64,000 nucleotides of DNA, taken from positions 27,344-91,343 of the forward strand of contig CAKVDZ010000006.1 in NCBI GenBank assembly GCA_934728585.1. Reading direction: 5' to 3'. Each line of letters starts with the position of its first letter. The first letter of the stretch is position 1. Source of the stretch: an uncultured Candidatus Melainabacteria bacterium. Lineage in GTDB: Bacteria; Cyanobacteriota; Vampirovibrionia; Gastranaerophilales; Gastranaerophilaceae. The notes under the pieces were generated by a model that had not been told where the DNA came from, did no database searches, and saw only the letters and a list, made by a program, of their open reading frames with translations. A program made the position numbers and the translations under genes. Shown one piece after another: positions 26,450 to 35,719 of the stretch.

Positions 26450-27277
26450 ATGGACGATTTATTAACTGGATATAACTTTTATTCAAGCGGACGCGATATG
26501 GAAATGATTACAAAAATCGTTGATACGCTTAAAGAAATTCTTGAATTTGATAAAAAACAACCTCAACCTTTGTTTTTGAGAACAACGGATAACTTTATTA
26601 TGAATATAGCTCGCAAGGTTGTTGAGGAAAAGAAAAAGACTTTTTTGATTGCAATTACAGGTGAAAGCGCTTCTGGTAAAACTGTTTTTGTTGATAACAC
26701 TACAAAAGCTTGTGTTAAAGGTTCAAAAGAGGGTATTTATACTGTAATCAGACAAGATGATTACTACAAAGATACATCTAAAGAACTTAAAGAAGCTGGT
26801 AGTTACGAAGAATTATTCAAAACAGGATTTAGCTTTGATACTCCAGATGTTATTGATTTACAGTTAATGAGAGAACACTTGATAGCTTTAAAAGAGGGTA
26901 AAAAAATCACCTCTCCTCGATACAATTTTGTAACTTGCGAATCAACTCCAGATGGTGATGTTAAAAAACCAGCTAAAATAATTTTAACAGAGGGTTTATA
27001 CGTTCTTAATGAACAAGTTCGCGATATTATGGACGTAAAGGTTTACGTATTTACTCCGTTAGAAGTTTTGAAAGATAGATGGTACAAACGTGCAGCAAGC
27101 AGAGGTAAAACTGGTGAAGCTGCTGATTTGCAATTCAAAGATGTAAATAAAACTGCCCAACAATACATTAGACCAACATATCCGATAGCAGACGTTATTA
27201 TCAACGGTCTTGTTTCTCAAGAATATATTGTTGAAATTACAGATAAAATCTTTAACTCAATAAAAGCATTATTTTAA
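26450..27277 (+). CDS. Uridine kinase-like P-loop kinase
   Basis: 275 residues. After a helical 60-residue N-terminus the P-loop is ITGESASGKTVF (about 70-81). RQDDYYKDTS matches the uridine kinase/phosphoribulokinase 'DDYY' substrate region, followed by PDVIDLQLMREHLIALKEGKKITSP, which fits the 'D.P.A.D' helix. ILTEGLYVL is the Walker B-like strand. It probably phosphorylates a nucleoside (uridine/cytidine) or another hydroxylated small molecule. The extra N-terminal region is unlike short Udk enzymes. The ATG has no clear Shine-Dalgarno. Confidence 0.75.
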   Translation: MDDLLTGYNFYSSGRDMEMITKIVDTLKEILEFDKKQPQPLFLRTTDNFIMNIARKVVEEKKKTFLIAITGESASGKTVFVDNTTKACVKGSKEGIYTVIRQDDYYKDTSKELKEAGSYEELFKTGFSFDTPDVIDLQLMREHLIALKEGKKITSPRYNFVTCESTPDGDVKKPAKIILTEGLYVLNEQVRDIMDVKVYVFTPLEVLKDRWYKRAASRGKTGEAADLQFKDVNKTAQQYIRPTYPIADVIINGLVSQEYIVEITDKIFNSIKALF

Positions 27278-27299
27278 AAAAATCATTTATTCTGACTAT

Positions 27300-27327
27300 T
27301 TGAAATTTGTAAAAATATTATTATACT
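27300..27327 (+). promoter_or_regulatory. Leaderless promoter of the 191-residue secreted protein gene
   Basis: TTGAAA, 16-nt spacer, TATACT, ending 6 nt before the ATG. No ribosome binding site lies between. Confidence 0.55.
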
Positions 27328-27333
27328 AAAGCT

Positions 27334-27909
27334 ATGAAAAGATTATTCATCGCAACTTTAGTAATGTTATTTTTATCAGTCGTGACTGCGAAGGCTGATG
27401 ATTTAATCTTGCGCGGATATGATGGCGTTGAACTTCCAGCAGGAACGCTTATTCAAGTTTTGAATTTGCGTGAGTTTTCAACAAAATATTGTGATGATAC
27501 AACAAGAGTATCTTTTGTTTCAACAAATGATACTTTTATGCAGGAAATAAAAATAATTCCATCAGGCACAATTTTTGACGGATTTATTGAAAAAATGAAT
27601 GAACCTATTGTGGGCACAAATGCGTCTATGGTTGTGAAAATTACTAAAATGACGCTCCCTGACGGATTTGAAATTCCTATGAAAGGCTATATTTATACAA
27701 ATAATAGAAATTTAATTGGTGGTGAAATGACTGAACCTGCAACATGGCGCAAAGTTCCACATTACCAAGATGGTTTAGGAATTGGTACATTGAAATATGC
27801 CCCTGGACCTACTAGAAAAATGGGTGAACACCTTACTGTTGCTGCTGGTGCGAACCTTATGATTGTTCTTTCTGCTCCAGCATGGATTACACATACCTTA
27901 ACAAATTGA
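27334..27909 (+). CDS. Secreted protein related to its downstream neighbour, unknown function
   Basis: 191 residues with a signal peptide ending VTAKA. The body has VELPAGTLIQVLNLREFSTKY, IPSGTIFDGFIEKM and KMTLPDGFEIPMKGYI. The same order of blocks (PAGS..PVL..RE; APAGSIVSGTATV; ITTPQGIQIPITGVI) occurs in the next protein, so the two are diverged paralogues. The pattern resembles the beta-barrel of TrbI/VirB10-like proteins, but that is weak. The C-terminal 20 residues are hydrophobic. No Shine-Dalgarno; a leaderless start is likely. Confidence 0.7.
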   Translation: MKRLFIATLVMLFLSVVTAKADDLILRGYDGVELPAGTLIQVLNLREFSTKYCDDTTRVSFVSTNDTFMQEIKIIPSGTIFDGFIEKMNEPIVGTNASMVVKITKMTLPDGFEIPMKGYIYTNNRNLIGGEMTEPATWRKVPHYQDGLGIGTLKYAPGPTRKMGEHLTVAAGANLMIVLSAPAWITHTLTN

Positions 27910-27969
27910 CAAGATTTAGCATCATACCTTAAAATATAATTGTAGTATTGTAATAAGGGTACTGTGTAT

Positions 27970-28677
27970 ATGAAAAGGTTAATTGTATTTGCTTTGTGTG
28001 CTACATTTATATCAACAAATGTAACATTTGCAGCTTCAAATTATAATTATGACAACAATTCAAGACAAAATTATAACGGTCAACCATTAAGAGGTCACTT
28101 AGTAAGTGTTCCAGCTGGCTCTGTTGTTCCTGTTTTAACAACTAGAGAAATTGGTTCTGAATCCTTAACTCAAGGTCAAAGAGTAGATTTGACAATGGGC
28201 TCTGACTTTTATTATAACGGTCAAATGATTGCACCTGCAGGAAGTATTGTTTCAGGTACTGCAACTGTTGTAAAAAGTGCAAATCATGGTTCAACAAATG
28301 GTAAGTTAAAAATTACTTTCACTCAAATAACAACTCCACAAGGTATTCAAATTCCGATTACAGGCGTTATTAAGACAAATGACGGTTCTGGGTTACTTGT
28401 TGGCGGTACAAAAATGGACGTTACAAAAGAATACGCTAAAGATATGGCTGTAGGTTCTGCAGCGGGTGCACTATCAGGTGTTGTATTTGGTGCACTAGCA
28501 GGTGGAAGTGTTGGACAAGGCGCAGCTTTAGGTACAGCAGTTGGTGCTGGTAGCGGTCTTGTAAAGTCTTTATGGGATAAAGGAAACGAAGTTTCTATTC
28601 CTGCAAATTCAACAATAGATATTATCTTAACGCAACCAATCACGGTTAACCCTTCAGCTTATAGTTATGAAGAATAG
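27970..28677 (+). CDS. Secreted beta-domain protein with a glycine-zipper segment
   Basis: 235 residues: signal peptide (about 1-21, ending TFAA), an Asn/Tyr-rich linker, a beta-rich domain shared with the upstream paralogue (about 35-140) and then a glycine-zipper stretch AAGALSGVVFGALAGGSVG at about 162-195, which can insert in a membrane. Next come SIPANSTIDIILTQPI, again like the paralogue. The TonB-system genes start 85 nt further on, so an envelope role is plausible. I use the ATG preceded at 10 nt by AAGGG rather than a GTG two codons earlier. Confidence 0.7.
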   Translation: MKRLIVFALCATFISTNVTFAASNYNYDNNSRQNYNGQPLRGHLVSVPAGSVVPVLTTREIGSESLTQGQRVDLTMGSDFYYNGQMIAPAGSIVSGTATVVKSANHGSTNGKLKITFTQITTPQGIQIPITGVIKTNDGSGLLVGGTKMDVTKEYAKDMAVGSAAGALSGVVFGALAGGSVGQGAALGTAVGAGSGLVKSLWDKGNEVSIPANSTIDIILTQPITVNPSAYSYEE

Positions 28678-28761
28678 ATAATTGGGGAATAATTTTATTT
28701 TATATTTAAGAATAAAACTATAATTAAAAGACAAACAGTAAAAAGAATGGGATATTGATAA

Positions 28762-29901
28762 ATGTCAATCTTGGGAAACATTAACAAAATAATAGATGAA
28801 GATGGCGGAAACAACGGTTACACAACACCTGCCGTAATTAAGGACGAACATAATTACATATCGTTTAAAAAGGCATTTGTAATGTCAGCGTTGTTGCACC
28901 CAGCTGTAGTTGCATTAATTTGGATTATAACTGTGGCTTTGGCTTTGATGGGCATACATTTGTTTATGTTCGAAAAACCAAAACCAAAAATTAACGATAT
29001 TGAGTTTGTATTAGTTGATAGAGAAGCAACTCCTCGCAACAAAAATACAAAATATCGCGCAGATAAAAATTCACGTGGTGGCGGTATAAATGATCCTAAA
29101 CGTAAGGTTTCAATGCCATCACCAAAACCTGCTAAAACACAAAAACCAAAACCTGCAGCAAGTGCTGGTAAAAAAGCTCCGACTAAAACTCCAGCTGTAG
29201 CTCAACGAACAGTGAAAAAACCTTCTGCAAAGCCAGCTCATACAACACCAACGCCAGCTAAGAAGAATGTTTCACCGAAACCAGCTCCACCAAGTGTTAA
29301 ACCATCAGTGGCACCAAAAGCTGCACCAAGAGTTACAACAACTCCAAAAACTAAATTTAACGTACCTGTTCCAAAAAATGCTTCAACAGGCAAATTGTCA
29401 ACAGGTCCTGTAGGAGGTACTGGTACAGCTCGCAGAGCAGCGGGTGGCGGATATTCACCAACTCCATCATTGGCTCCTACTTATAGTAAATCAGGTTCTG
29501 GTTCAGGCGCTGGTTCAAGAGGAACTGCTGGTAGCAGAGGTGGTACAGGTAGTTATGGAAATCCAAGCGGAGGCGGTGGCAGACCTGGTATTGATGCTAT
29601 TGCAGAACCAGATTTTGGACCATACATGAGAGATTTGCAAAGTCGTATTAAACGAAATTGGGATCCTCCAAAAGGTAACGAAAGTAAACGTGTAGTCTTG
29701 TTATTCAAGATTGCAAAAGACGGTAGATTGCTTTCTTGCAGTGTTTCTAAGTCTTCTGGTTTACCAGCTGCAGATAACGCAGCAATCAATGCTGTTAAGT
29801 TAACTGCTCCGTTCAGACCTCTACCTGCAAACTTTAGAGGTTCAAGCGTTGATATTCAATTTACATTTGATTACAACGTATTCGGCGCAAGTTACAGATA
29901 G
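28762..29901 (+). CDS. tonB: TonB-family energy transducer
   Basis: 379 residues. One membrane helix at about 37-65, a long extended periplasmic linker rich in Pro/Lys/Ala (about 105-215), a Gly/Ser-rich stretch (about 220-275), and a C-terminal TonB/TolA domain from about 285: YMRDLQSRIKRNWDPPKG, then VVLLFKIAKDGRL and SSGLPAADNAAINAVK. It passes energy from the proton motive force (ExbB/ExbD, encoded next) to outer-membrane receptors or, as TolA, maintains the envelope. No TonB-dependent receptor, TolB or Pal gene is in the window, so TonB versus TolA is unresolved. Confidence 0.85.
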   Translation: MSILGNINKIIDEDGGNNGYTTPAVIKDEHNYISFKKAFVMSALLHPAVVALIWIITVALALMGIHLFMFEKPKPKINDIEFVLVDREATPRNKNTKYRADKNSRGGGINDPKRKVSMPSPKPAKTQKPKPAASAGKKAPTKTPAVAQRTVKKPSAKPAHTTPTPAKKNVSPKPAPPSVKPSVAPKAAPRVTTTPKTKFNVPVPKNASTGKLSTGPVGGTGTARRAAGGGYSPTPSLAPTYSKSGSGSGAGSRGTAGSRGGTGSYGNPSGGGGRPGIDAIAEPDFGPYMRDLQSRIKRNWDPPKGNESKRVVLLFKIAKDGRLLSCSVSKSSGLPAADNAAINAVKLTAPFRPLPANFRGSSVDIQFTFDYNVFGASYR

Positions 29902-29951
29902 AAATAAAATAAAAGTTAGTTAGTACAAAAATAAAGGAAAAGGACAAAAAC

Positions 29952-30599
29952 ATGGAATTACTTTTACATTCAATTCAATTAGACTGGCCAGTTTTAACTC
30001 CAATTTTGATTTGCTCAATCTTGGTAGTAACTGTGGCTATCAACAGATACTCTTTCTATTCTCAAAATAAAAGAGATGTTGTTCAATTTATACCAAAATT
30101 ACAAAAAGAACTTGCTAAAGACAATCTTTCAGGCGCACAAAATTTATCTATTCAATTAGGTGGTGTTATTGGTGAAGTTACTGAAGAAGCAGTTAGAATT
30201 TTCTCTGAACAAAAAGCAGGATTTTCTCGTTCTTTTGATATTGCTTCAGCTTTAGCAACTAGAAAACTAGAAAATCACTTGACAGTTTTAGGTACAATCG
30301 GTGGTGTTGCACCATTCTTAGGGTTGTTCGGTACTGTAGTTAGAATTTTGTATACATTCCAAGATTTGGCTACTCAAGGTAACCAATCAGCTGCAGTTGC
30401 TATGGGTATTGGTTCTGCATTGATTGCTACAGCTTTCGGTCTTGGTGTTGCGATTATTGCAGTTATTTTCTATAACTACTTCCAATCAGTTGTTAAACAC
30501 TACGAAGATGACTTTAATTTAATTAAATTATTGTTCTTAAGTTTTGTTGACTCAAACGATGAACCAACAACTCAAACATCACAAAATATCGCTCTATAA
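29952..30599 (+). CDS. exbB: MotA/TolQ/ExbB proton channel protein
   Basis: 215 residues with three membrane helices (about 12-32, 105-130, 150-175). The channel motif HLTVLGTIGGVAPFLGLFGTVVRI and the helix-3 motif GIGSALIATAFGLGVAIIAVIFYN are family-defining. It forms a pentamer around ExbD helices and conducts protons to power TonB. AAAGGA precedes the ATG. It lies 50 nt after tonB and 13 nt before the first exbD. Confidence 0.92.
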   Translation: MELLLHSIQLDWPVLTPILICSILVVTVAINRYSFYSQNKRDVVQFIPKLQKELAKDNLSGAQNLSIQLGGVIGEVTEEAVRIFSEQKAGFSRSFDIASALATRKLENHLTVLGTIGGVAPFLGLFGTVVRILYTFQDLATQGNQSAAVAMGIGSALIATAFGLGVAIIAVIFYNYFQSVVKHYEDDFNLIKLLFLSFVDSNDEPTTQTSQNIAL

Positions 30600-30612
30600 G
30601 GATAAATAAACG

Positions 30613-31149
30613 ATGGCTATGAAAACAAATAAGGGCAAAGAGGCTCTTTTTACAGAAATTAATATCACTCCGTTAACGGATATCTTTTTGGTACTACTTA
30701 TCATTATGATGGTTGTAGCGCCTACGTTTCAATCAATGGATAACGATATTAATATTCCAGAAATAAACAGCGGAATTTCTATTGAACAGAAAAACTGTAC
30801 AGTATCTGTTACAAAAGAAGGTTTGATGTATATCAACGGTAAAGAAGTTTCGCCAGACGCTTTGGGCTCTGAACTTTCTGCTATCGTAAATTCTTTAGAG
30901 AAAAAAGAAGTTGTTGTAAAAGCTGACGAAAATGCAAAAAATTCAGTTGTTCTAAAGATTATGGACGCGGCTCAAGAAGCTGGTTATGAAAAGTTAGTTG
31001 TTGCTGGTGAACCGTTAAGTAAAAAAGAACAAAATGAATTAAAAAGTAATTCTTTTGATAATAATGTAGATGAAAGTGTTGCGGTGCCAACACAGACAGA
31101 AGAAAGGAATTTACCAAGAATTCCGCAAGATGAAAATTGGGACGAATAA
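30613..31149 (+). CDS. exbD: ExbD/TolR-family protein 1, with C-terminal extension
   Basis: 178 residues. The cytoplasmic N-terminus leads into the single helix EINITPLTDIFLVLLIIMMVVAP, in which the Asp of PLTD is the proton-carrying residue. The periplasmic domain is about 65-140. About 40 additional residues (SKKEQNELKSNSFDNNVDES..) extend beyond a normal ExbD and are acidic and probably disordered. It is followed by a second exbD; two unlike ExbD copies could form a heterodimer in the channel. Confidence 0.92.
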   Translation: MAMKTNKGKEALFTEINITPLTDIFLVLLIIMMVVAPTFQSMDNDINIPEINSGISIEQKNCTVSVTKEGLMYINGKEVSPDALGSELSAIVNSLEKKEVVVKADENAKNSVVLKIMDAAQEAGYEKLVVAGEPLSKKEQNELKSNSFDNNVDESVAVPTQTEERNLPRIPQDENWDE

Positions 31150-31151
31150 TT

Positions 31152-31544
31152 ATGGCAGGTAATAAACGCGATAGCTTTAACGAAATTAATATTACACCGT
31201 TGACAGATATTTTCCTTGTTCTGTTAATTATTATGATGGTTATTGCACCATTATTAGATAATCAAGGGCTTAATTTAACAGTTCCTGAAATTGTTAAAGA
31301 GGAAAATCTTAAGAAAGATACTAAATTGTTGAATGTATTAGTTACAAACGATAACAAATACTATATTGATGACAAGGAAGTAACTTTAGAAGAACTACCA
31401 GATGTATTGAAAAAAAGTGCAGTTGAAAAACCTGACGGACTTTTAATTCAATCTCAACCAGATTCAACTCATGGTGCAGTTGTAAGATTAATGGATAATG
31501 CAAGAAATTCAGGTATTACAAGTATTTCTGTAGTTGAAGGTTAA
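31152..31544 (+). CDS. exbD: ExbD/TolR-family protein 2
   Basis: 130 residues with the same NEINITPLTDIFLVLLIIMMVIAP helix as its neighbour, but a different periplasmic domain (KKDTKLLNVLVTNDNKYYIDDKEV) and no extension. It starts 2 nt after the first exbD stop; a longer frame from an in-frame TTG is rejected for lack of a site. Ends the TonB operon; a GC-rich terminator follows. Confidence 0.92.
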   Translation: MAGNKRDSFNEINITPLTDIFLVLLIIMMVIAPLLDNQGLNLTVPEIVKEENLKKDTKLLNVLVTNDNKYYIDDKEVTLEELPDVLKKSAVEKPDGLLIQSQPDSTHGAVVRLMDNARNSGITSISVVEG

Positions 31545-31560
31545 TTAAATTTTTGTACAA

Positions 31561-31599
31561 AACAAACAGGGCGCTGATGAAATCAGCGCCCTGTTTGTT
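31561..31599. terminator. Bidirectional terminator between exbD and sulP
   Basis: Strong hairpin (AACAAACAGGGCGCTGAT, loop GAA, complement) flanked by A- and T-runs. It shares its apical core CTGATGAAATCAG type with terminators near 47.0 and 50.6 kb. Confidence 0.9.
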
Positions 31600-31603
31600 T
31601 TAT

Positions 31604-33205
31604 TTATTTATTGTTGGTTAATGATTTTTTATGGAAACGAATGGCTTTTTCAACGGCTCTATTTACGGATAGAGTTGTATCGTGTCTTGTAAGTAGAGGA
31701 TATAAACCTCTTTGATACTGATCCATAGCTAATTTTACGTTGTTGAATACTACAATTACGTGAATATTTCTATCATTTAGGTTAGAAATCATTTTTTCTA
31801 ATGTGTATGTTGCAGAAATATCAAGGGATTTTACCTTTTGGCAATCAATAATTACAGTTTCTTTTTCTAATAAACTTTCACTTCTTGCAAGTACTGTTGA
31901 TGCTGAACCAAAGAAAAACATTCCGTCAATATGAATTATGCCAATGTATTTTTTGCAATCACCGTCGAGTAATGGCATTTCGTGGTCATAAACATCTATA
32001 ACTAAGTCTTGAGAGGCTTTTACGGCAAATAAAATTGATGAAATTACAATTCCAACTCCTACTGCAAAAATTAAATCGTCAATTACGGTTAGAATGAAAA
32101 CGGTTATCATAACGATTATGTCTGATTTTGCAGAACGAGTTAAAATGCTTAAATATTTGTAATCAATAATATCAATACCAACCTTGATTAAGATTGCTGA
32201 AAGTATTGCAAGTGGTATTTGCGACGCAAACGGTGCAAAGAAAAGTACAATGCAGATTAAAAATAGTGAGTGGACAATTCCTGATAATTTTCCTGTAGCG
32301 CCACTATTAACGTTAATAACAGTTCTCATCGTAGCTCCAGCGCCAGCAAGTCCGCCGAACATACCAGCAACTGCGTTACCTAAGCCTTGTCCTAATAGTT
32401 CTTTGTTAGAATCGTGCTTTGTGTTTGTAATCGAATCAGCAACTAAAGAGGTTAGTAAAGAATCAATAGAACCAAGTATTGCAAGTGTTATACCTAGAGG
32501 AATTATTGCTTGTAAATCTTTTAGCGAAATTATTCCAAGTTCAAAGTGTGGAAATCCTAATGGAATTTCGCCAATAGTTTTTACATCTAAATGCATAAGA
32601 ATTGCAACAACTGTTCCAGCAATAAGCGCGATTAATGATGGTGGACAGTATTTTGCAATTTTTTTAGGGGTTAAAAATATAATTAATAAAGCAAATACGC
32701 TTAAGCCGACAGCTGGCAAGCTTATATTTTTTAAATGTTGAAGAACATAGAATATTTGTTCTACAGGAGTTCCGCTTGCTTCAAGTCCAATAAAAGGTGC
32801 TATTTGAAGTAAGATGATTATAACCCCAATACCGCTCATAAATCCTGAAATTACTGGATATGGCACGTAGTGAACAAGTTTTGCAACACCTGAAAATGAT
32901 AGCAAAATTTGAAACAAACCTGCTAAAAATATTGCCATAAAAATAATTTTTGGATTATTAGGGTACGCTAATACTAAAGATGCTACAACTACTGTCATTG
33001 GACCCGTTGGACCTGAAATTTGAGTAGGTGTTCCACCAAAGATTGTTGCGAAAAGACAAACAATGATAGCACCCCATAAACCAGCTCCAGCACCTAATCC
33101 ACTGGCAACACCAAAGGCTAAAGCTAGAGGTAATGCGATGACGGCAGCGGTTATACCTCCAAAAATATTTCCTTTTAAATTTGTAAATATACCGTTTTTC
33201 AGCAT
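31604..33205 (-). CDS. SulP-family anion transporter with STAS domain
   Basis: 533 residues. About twelve helices, starting GNIFGGITAAVIALPLALAFGVASG, with GPTGPMTVVVASLV and GGLAGAGATMRTVINVNSGATGKLSG, the SLC26/SulP hallmarks. The C-terminal STAS domain (about 410-520) has IDCQKVKSLDISATYTLEKM. Family members carry sulfate, bicarbonate or dicarboxylates. Divergence from a carbonic anhydrase gene 71 nt away suggests bicarbonate uptake, as in marine bacterial BicA-type systems; this is inference. ATG 33205 has GGAGG; an upstream frame extension does not. Confidence 0.88.
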   Translation of the reverse strand: MLKNGIFTNLKGNIFGGITAAVIALPLALAFGVASGLGAGAGLWGAIIVCLFATIFGGTPTQISGPTGPMTVVVASLVLAYPNNPKIIFMAIFLAGLFQILLSFSGVAKLVHYVPYPVISGFMSGIGVIIILLQIAPFIGLEASGTPVEQIFYVLQHLKNISLPAVGLSVFALLIIFLTPKKIAKYCPPSLIALIAGTVVAILMHLDVKTIGEIPLGFPHFELGIISLKDLQAIIPLGITLAILGSIDSLLTSLVADSITNTKHDSNKELLGQGLGNAVAGMFGGLAGAGATMRTVINVNSGATGKLSGIVHSLFLICIVLFFAPFASQIPLAILSAILIKVGIDIIDYKYLSILTRSAKSDIIVMITVFILTVIDDLIFAVGVGIVISSILFAVKASQDLVIDVYDHEMPLLDGDCKKYIGIIHIDGMFFFGSASTVLARSESLLEKETVIIDCQKVKSLDISATYTLEKMISNLNDRNIHVIVVFNNVKLAMDQYQRGLYPLLTRHDTTLSVNRAVEKAIRFHKKSLTNNK

Positions 33206-33276
33206 TGTAACCTCCGTTTTATGTGTGTTATATTTAAAAATTATAATATACTTATTTTTTGAAAGGAATAATATTA

Positions 33277-33855
33277 ATGAACGAGATTGCAAAACAAGAG
33301 TTAGATAGACTAATGGCTGGAAACGAGCGTTTTATTAAAGGTGAATGCTCTTGTCATACTAGAAATATCGAAACGTTAAAACAATTTATGACTCATCAAG
33401 AGCCTAAGACTATTATTTTAAGCTGTTCTGATTCTCGTGTAATTCCAGAAGTTATTTTTGATTGTGGAATTGGCGAACTTTTTGTTGTAAGAACTGCAGG
33501 TGCTACAATTGGTCTGACTTTCGATATTTTGGAAAGTTTAGAATTTGGTGTTAAAAAGCTTAAAGCCCCATTGTTGATTATGTTAGGTCACGACGATTGT
33601 GGTGTAACAAAATATGCAAAAGATTATTACGCTGAAAATAGTGAATCGTATACCTCAATTATGAGTAATCTTTGCCCTATTATTGAAGAACAAGGACATT
33701 TACATTATGACGAAATTACAAAAGAACATACTCAAACTTTGAAAAAACTACTGATAGAACGCTCTATGATTATAAGCGAAGCGGTTAAGAACGATAAATT
33801 GGAAATTGTAAGCGCTCATTTTCATTTTGATACAGGAAAAATTTCTTTGCTATAA
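33277..33855 (+). CDS. can: Beta-class carbonic anhydrase
   Basis: 192 residues. Zinc ligands are in CSDSRVIPEVIF (Cys, Asp-Ser-Arg dyad) and LGHDDCGV (His, Cys). It interconverts CO2 and bicarbonate. The start is the ATG preceded by AAAGGA, not one six codons upstream, which lies in front of the site. It is transcribed divergently from the sulP gene, a common genetic pairing that points to bicarbonate supply for carboxylation reactions. Confidence 0.92.
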   Translation: MNEIAKQELDRLMAGNERFIKGECSCHTRNIETLKQFMTHQEPKTIILSCSDSRVIPEVIFDCGIGELFVVRTAGATIGLTFDILESLEFGVKKLKAPLLIMLGHDDCGVTKYAKDYYAENSESYTSIMSNLCPIIEEQGHLHYDEITKEHTQTLKKLLIERSMIISEAVKNDKLEIVSAHFHFDTGKISLL

Positions 33856-33914
33856 AGTTTTTTTGTGATAATTTTATATTGTACACAGACGAAATAAATG
33901 AAAGAATTGGAATT

Positions 33915-35708
33915 ATGGATATAGAAAAATTACGTAATATTGCGATTATTGCCCACGTTGACCACGGTAAAACTTCAATGGTAGATTGCATGTTGAAGCA
34001 AAGTGGTGTATTTAGAGATAACCAACAAGTGCAAGCTTGCGTTTTGGACTCAAACGACTTAGAAAGAGAACGTGGTATTACAATTCTTTCTAAAAATATT
34101 TCAGTAGATTATAAAGGTTATCATATCAACGTTGTTGATACCCCAGGTCACGCGGACTTTGGTGGTGAAGTAGAACGTGTTTTAGGTATGGTTGACGGAG
34201 CGTTGTTAATTGTTGATGCTGCTGAGGGTCCAATGCCTCAAACAAGATTTGTACTTTCAAAAGCTTTGGAATTAGGTTTAAAGATTATTGTTGTAATTAA
34301 CAAGATTGATAAACCTGCTGCAGAGCCTGATTTAGCACTAGATAAAGTGTTCGATTTATTCACAGAATTAACTGATAACGAAGAATTAATCGACTTCCCA
34401 ATTATTTATGCAAGTTCTTTGCAAGGCTTTGCTAAAAAAGAATTAGAAGACGAAAGTGATAATATTGCGCCATTAATGGATTGCATTATTGAAAACATTA
34501 AGCACCCAGAGGGTGATTCTAACGCAAATCTTCAATTCCACGTAACAACACTTGATTACAATGATTACGTAGGTCGTATTGCAATTGGTAGAATTAAAAA
34601 CGGTCACTTGAAATCTCAAGAAACATTGTCTTTAATCAAAGCTGACGGCTCTGTTCAAAGATGTAAAATTACAAAATTATTTGGTTTCCATGATTTAGGT
34701 CGTGTAGAAATTGAAGAAGCTTCAGCAGGTGATATCGTTGGTATTGCTGGTTTTCCAGATGTTCAAATTGGTGAAACAATTTCATCTCTTGATAATCCGC
34801 AAGCATTACCTTTAATCAACATTGACGAACCAACATTACAAATGAATTTCTCGGTAAATGACAGTCCTTATGCTGGTCAAGAGGGTAAATTCGTAACTTC
34901 TCGTCAATTGAGAAAAAGATTATATGACGAATTAGAAAAAAATGTTAGTATGAGGGTTGAAGATACTGAAAATACTGATAAATGGGTTGTTTCTGGACGT
35001 GGTGAGCTTCACTTAAGTATTTTAATTGAAACAATGCGCCGTGAGGGATATGAATTCCAAGTATCTAAACCAGAAGTTATCTACAAGACTATTGATGGTG
35101 TTCAAATGGAACCTTATGAAAACTTATTCCTTGATGTTCCAGATGAATGCACTGGCTCTTGTATTGAACGTTTGGCTGGAAGAAAAGCTCAAATGCTTGA
35201 TATGCAATCAACAGGTACTCGTTCAAAATTAGAATTTGTAATCCCAGCAAGAGGTTTAATAGGTTTCAAAGGTGAATTTATTAGACTTACTAGAGGTGAG
35301 GGTATTATGTACCATACTTTCAACAAATATGATACCTTAGCAGGTGATATTCCAAAACAAAGAATGGGTTCTCTAATCGCTTGGGAACAAGGTGAAGCAG
35401 TTCCTTACGCATTAGACCAATTTGCAGACAGAGGTACTTTCTTTATTACGCCAAAAACTAAAGTTTATAAAGGTATGATTGTTGGTGAGGGTAACAGAGC
35501 ACAAGATGTTGCCGTAAATGTATGTAAAACAAAAAAATTAACTAACATGCGTACTTCTACAGCTGATGCTATGGTTGTTTTGAAAGCTCCTAAACTTTTA
35601 TCGTTGGAAGAAGCTCTTGATTATATTGCAGATGATGAATTGGCAGAAATTACACCAGAAAGCATAAGATTAAGAAAAGCAGACTTAACAAGAACAAGAT
35701 TTAACTAA
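33915..35708 (+). CDS. typA: Translational GTPase TypA/BipA
   Basis: 597 residues, EF-G-like. G1 is AHVDHGKTSMVD, G3 is DTPGHADFGGEVERV and G4 is NKIDKP. Domain II and the BipA-type C-terminal domain with GRGELHLSILIETMRREGYE are complete. It aids ribosome assembly and stress or cold growth in other bacteria. ATG 33915 is chosen since the longer frame starts with a weak TTG and typical TypA begins near MxIEKLRNIAIIAH. Only a weak GGA lies upstream. Confidence 0.95.
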   Translation: MDIEKLRNIAIIAHVDHGKTSMVDCMLKQSGVFRDNQQVQACVLDSNDLERERGITILSKNISVDYKGYHINVVDTPGHADFGGEVERVLGMVDGALLIVDAAEGPMPQTRFVLSKALELGLKIIVVINKIDKPAAEPDLALDKVFDLFTELTDNEELIDFPIIYASSLQGFAKKELEDESDNIAPLMDCIIENIKHPEGDSNANLQFHVTTLDYNDYVGRIAIGRIKNGHLKSQETLSLIKADGSVQRCKITKLFGFHDLGRVEIEEASAGDIVGIAGFPDVQIGETISSLDNPQALPLINIDEPTLQMNFSVNDSPYAGQEGKFVTSRQLRKRLYDELEKNVSMRVEDTENTDKWVVSGRGELHLSILIETMRREGYEFQVSKPEVIYKTIDGVQMEPYENLFLDVPDECTGSCIERLAGRKAQMLDMQSTGTRSKLEFVIPARGLIGFKGEFIRLTRGEGIMYHTFNKYDTLAGDIPKQRMGSLIAWEQGEAVPYALDQFADRGTFFITPKTKVYKGMIVGEGNRAQDVAVNVCKTKKLTNMRTSTADAMVVLKAPKLLSLEEALDYIADDELAEITPESIRLRKADLTRTRFN

Positions 35709-35719
35709 TTTCTTAAACT

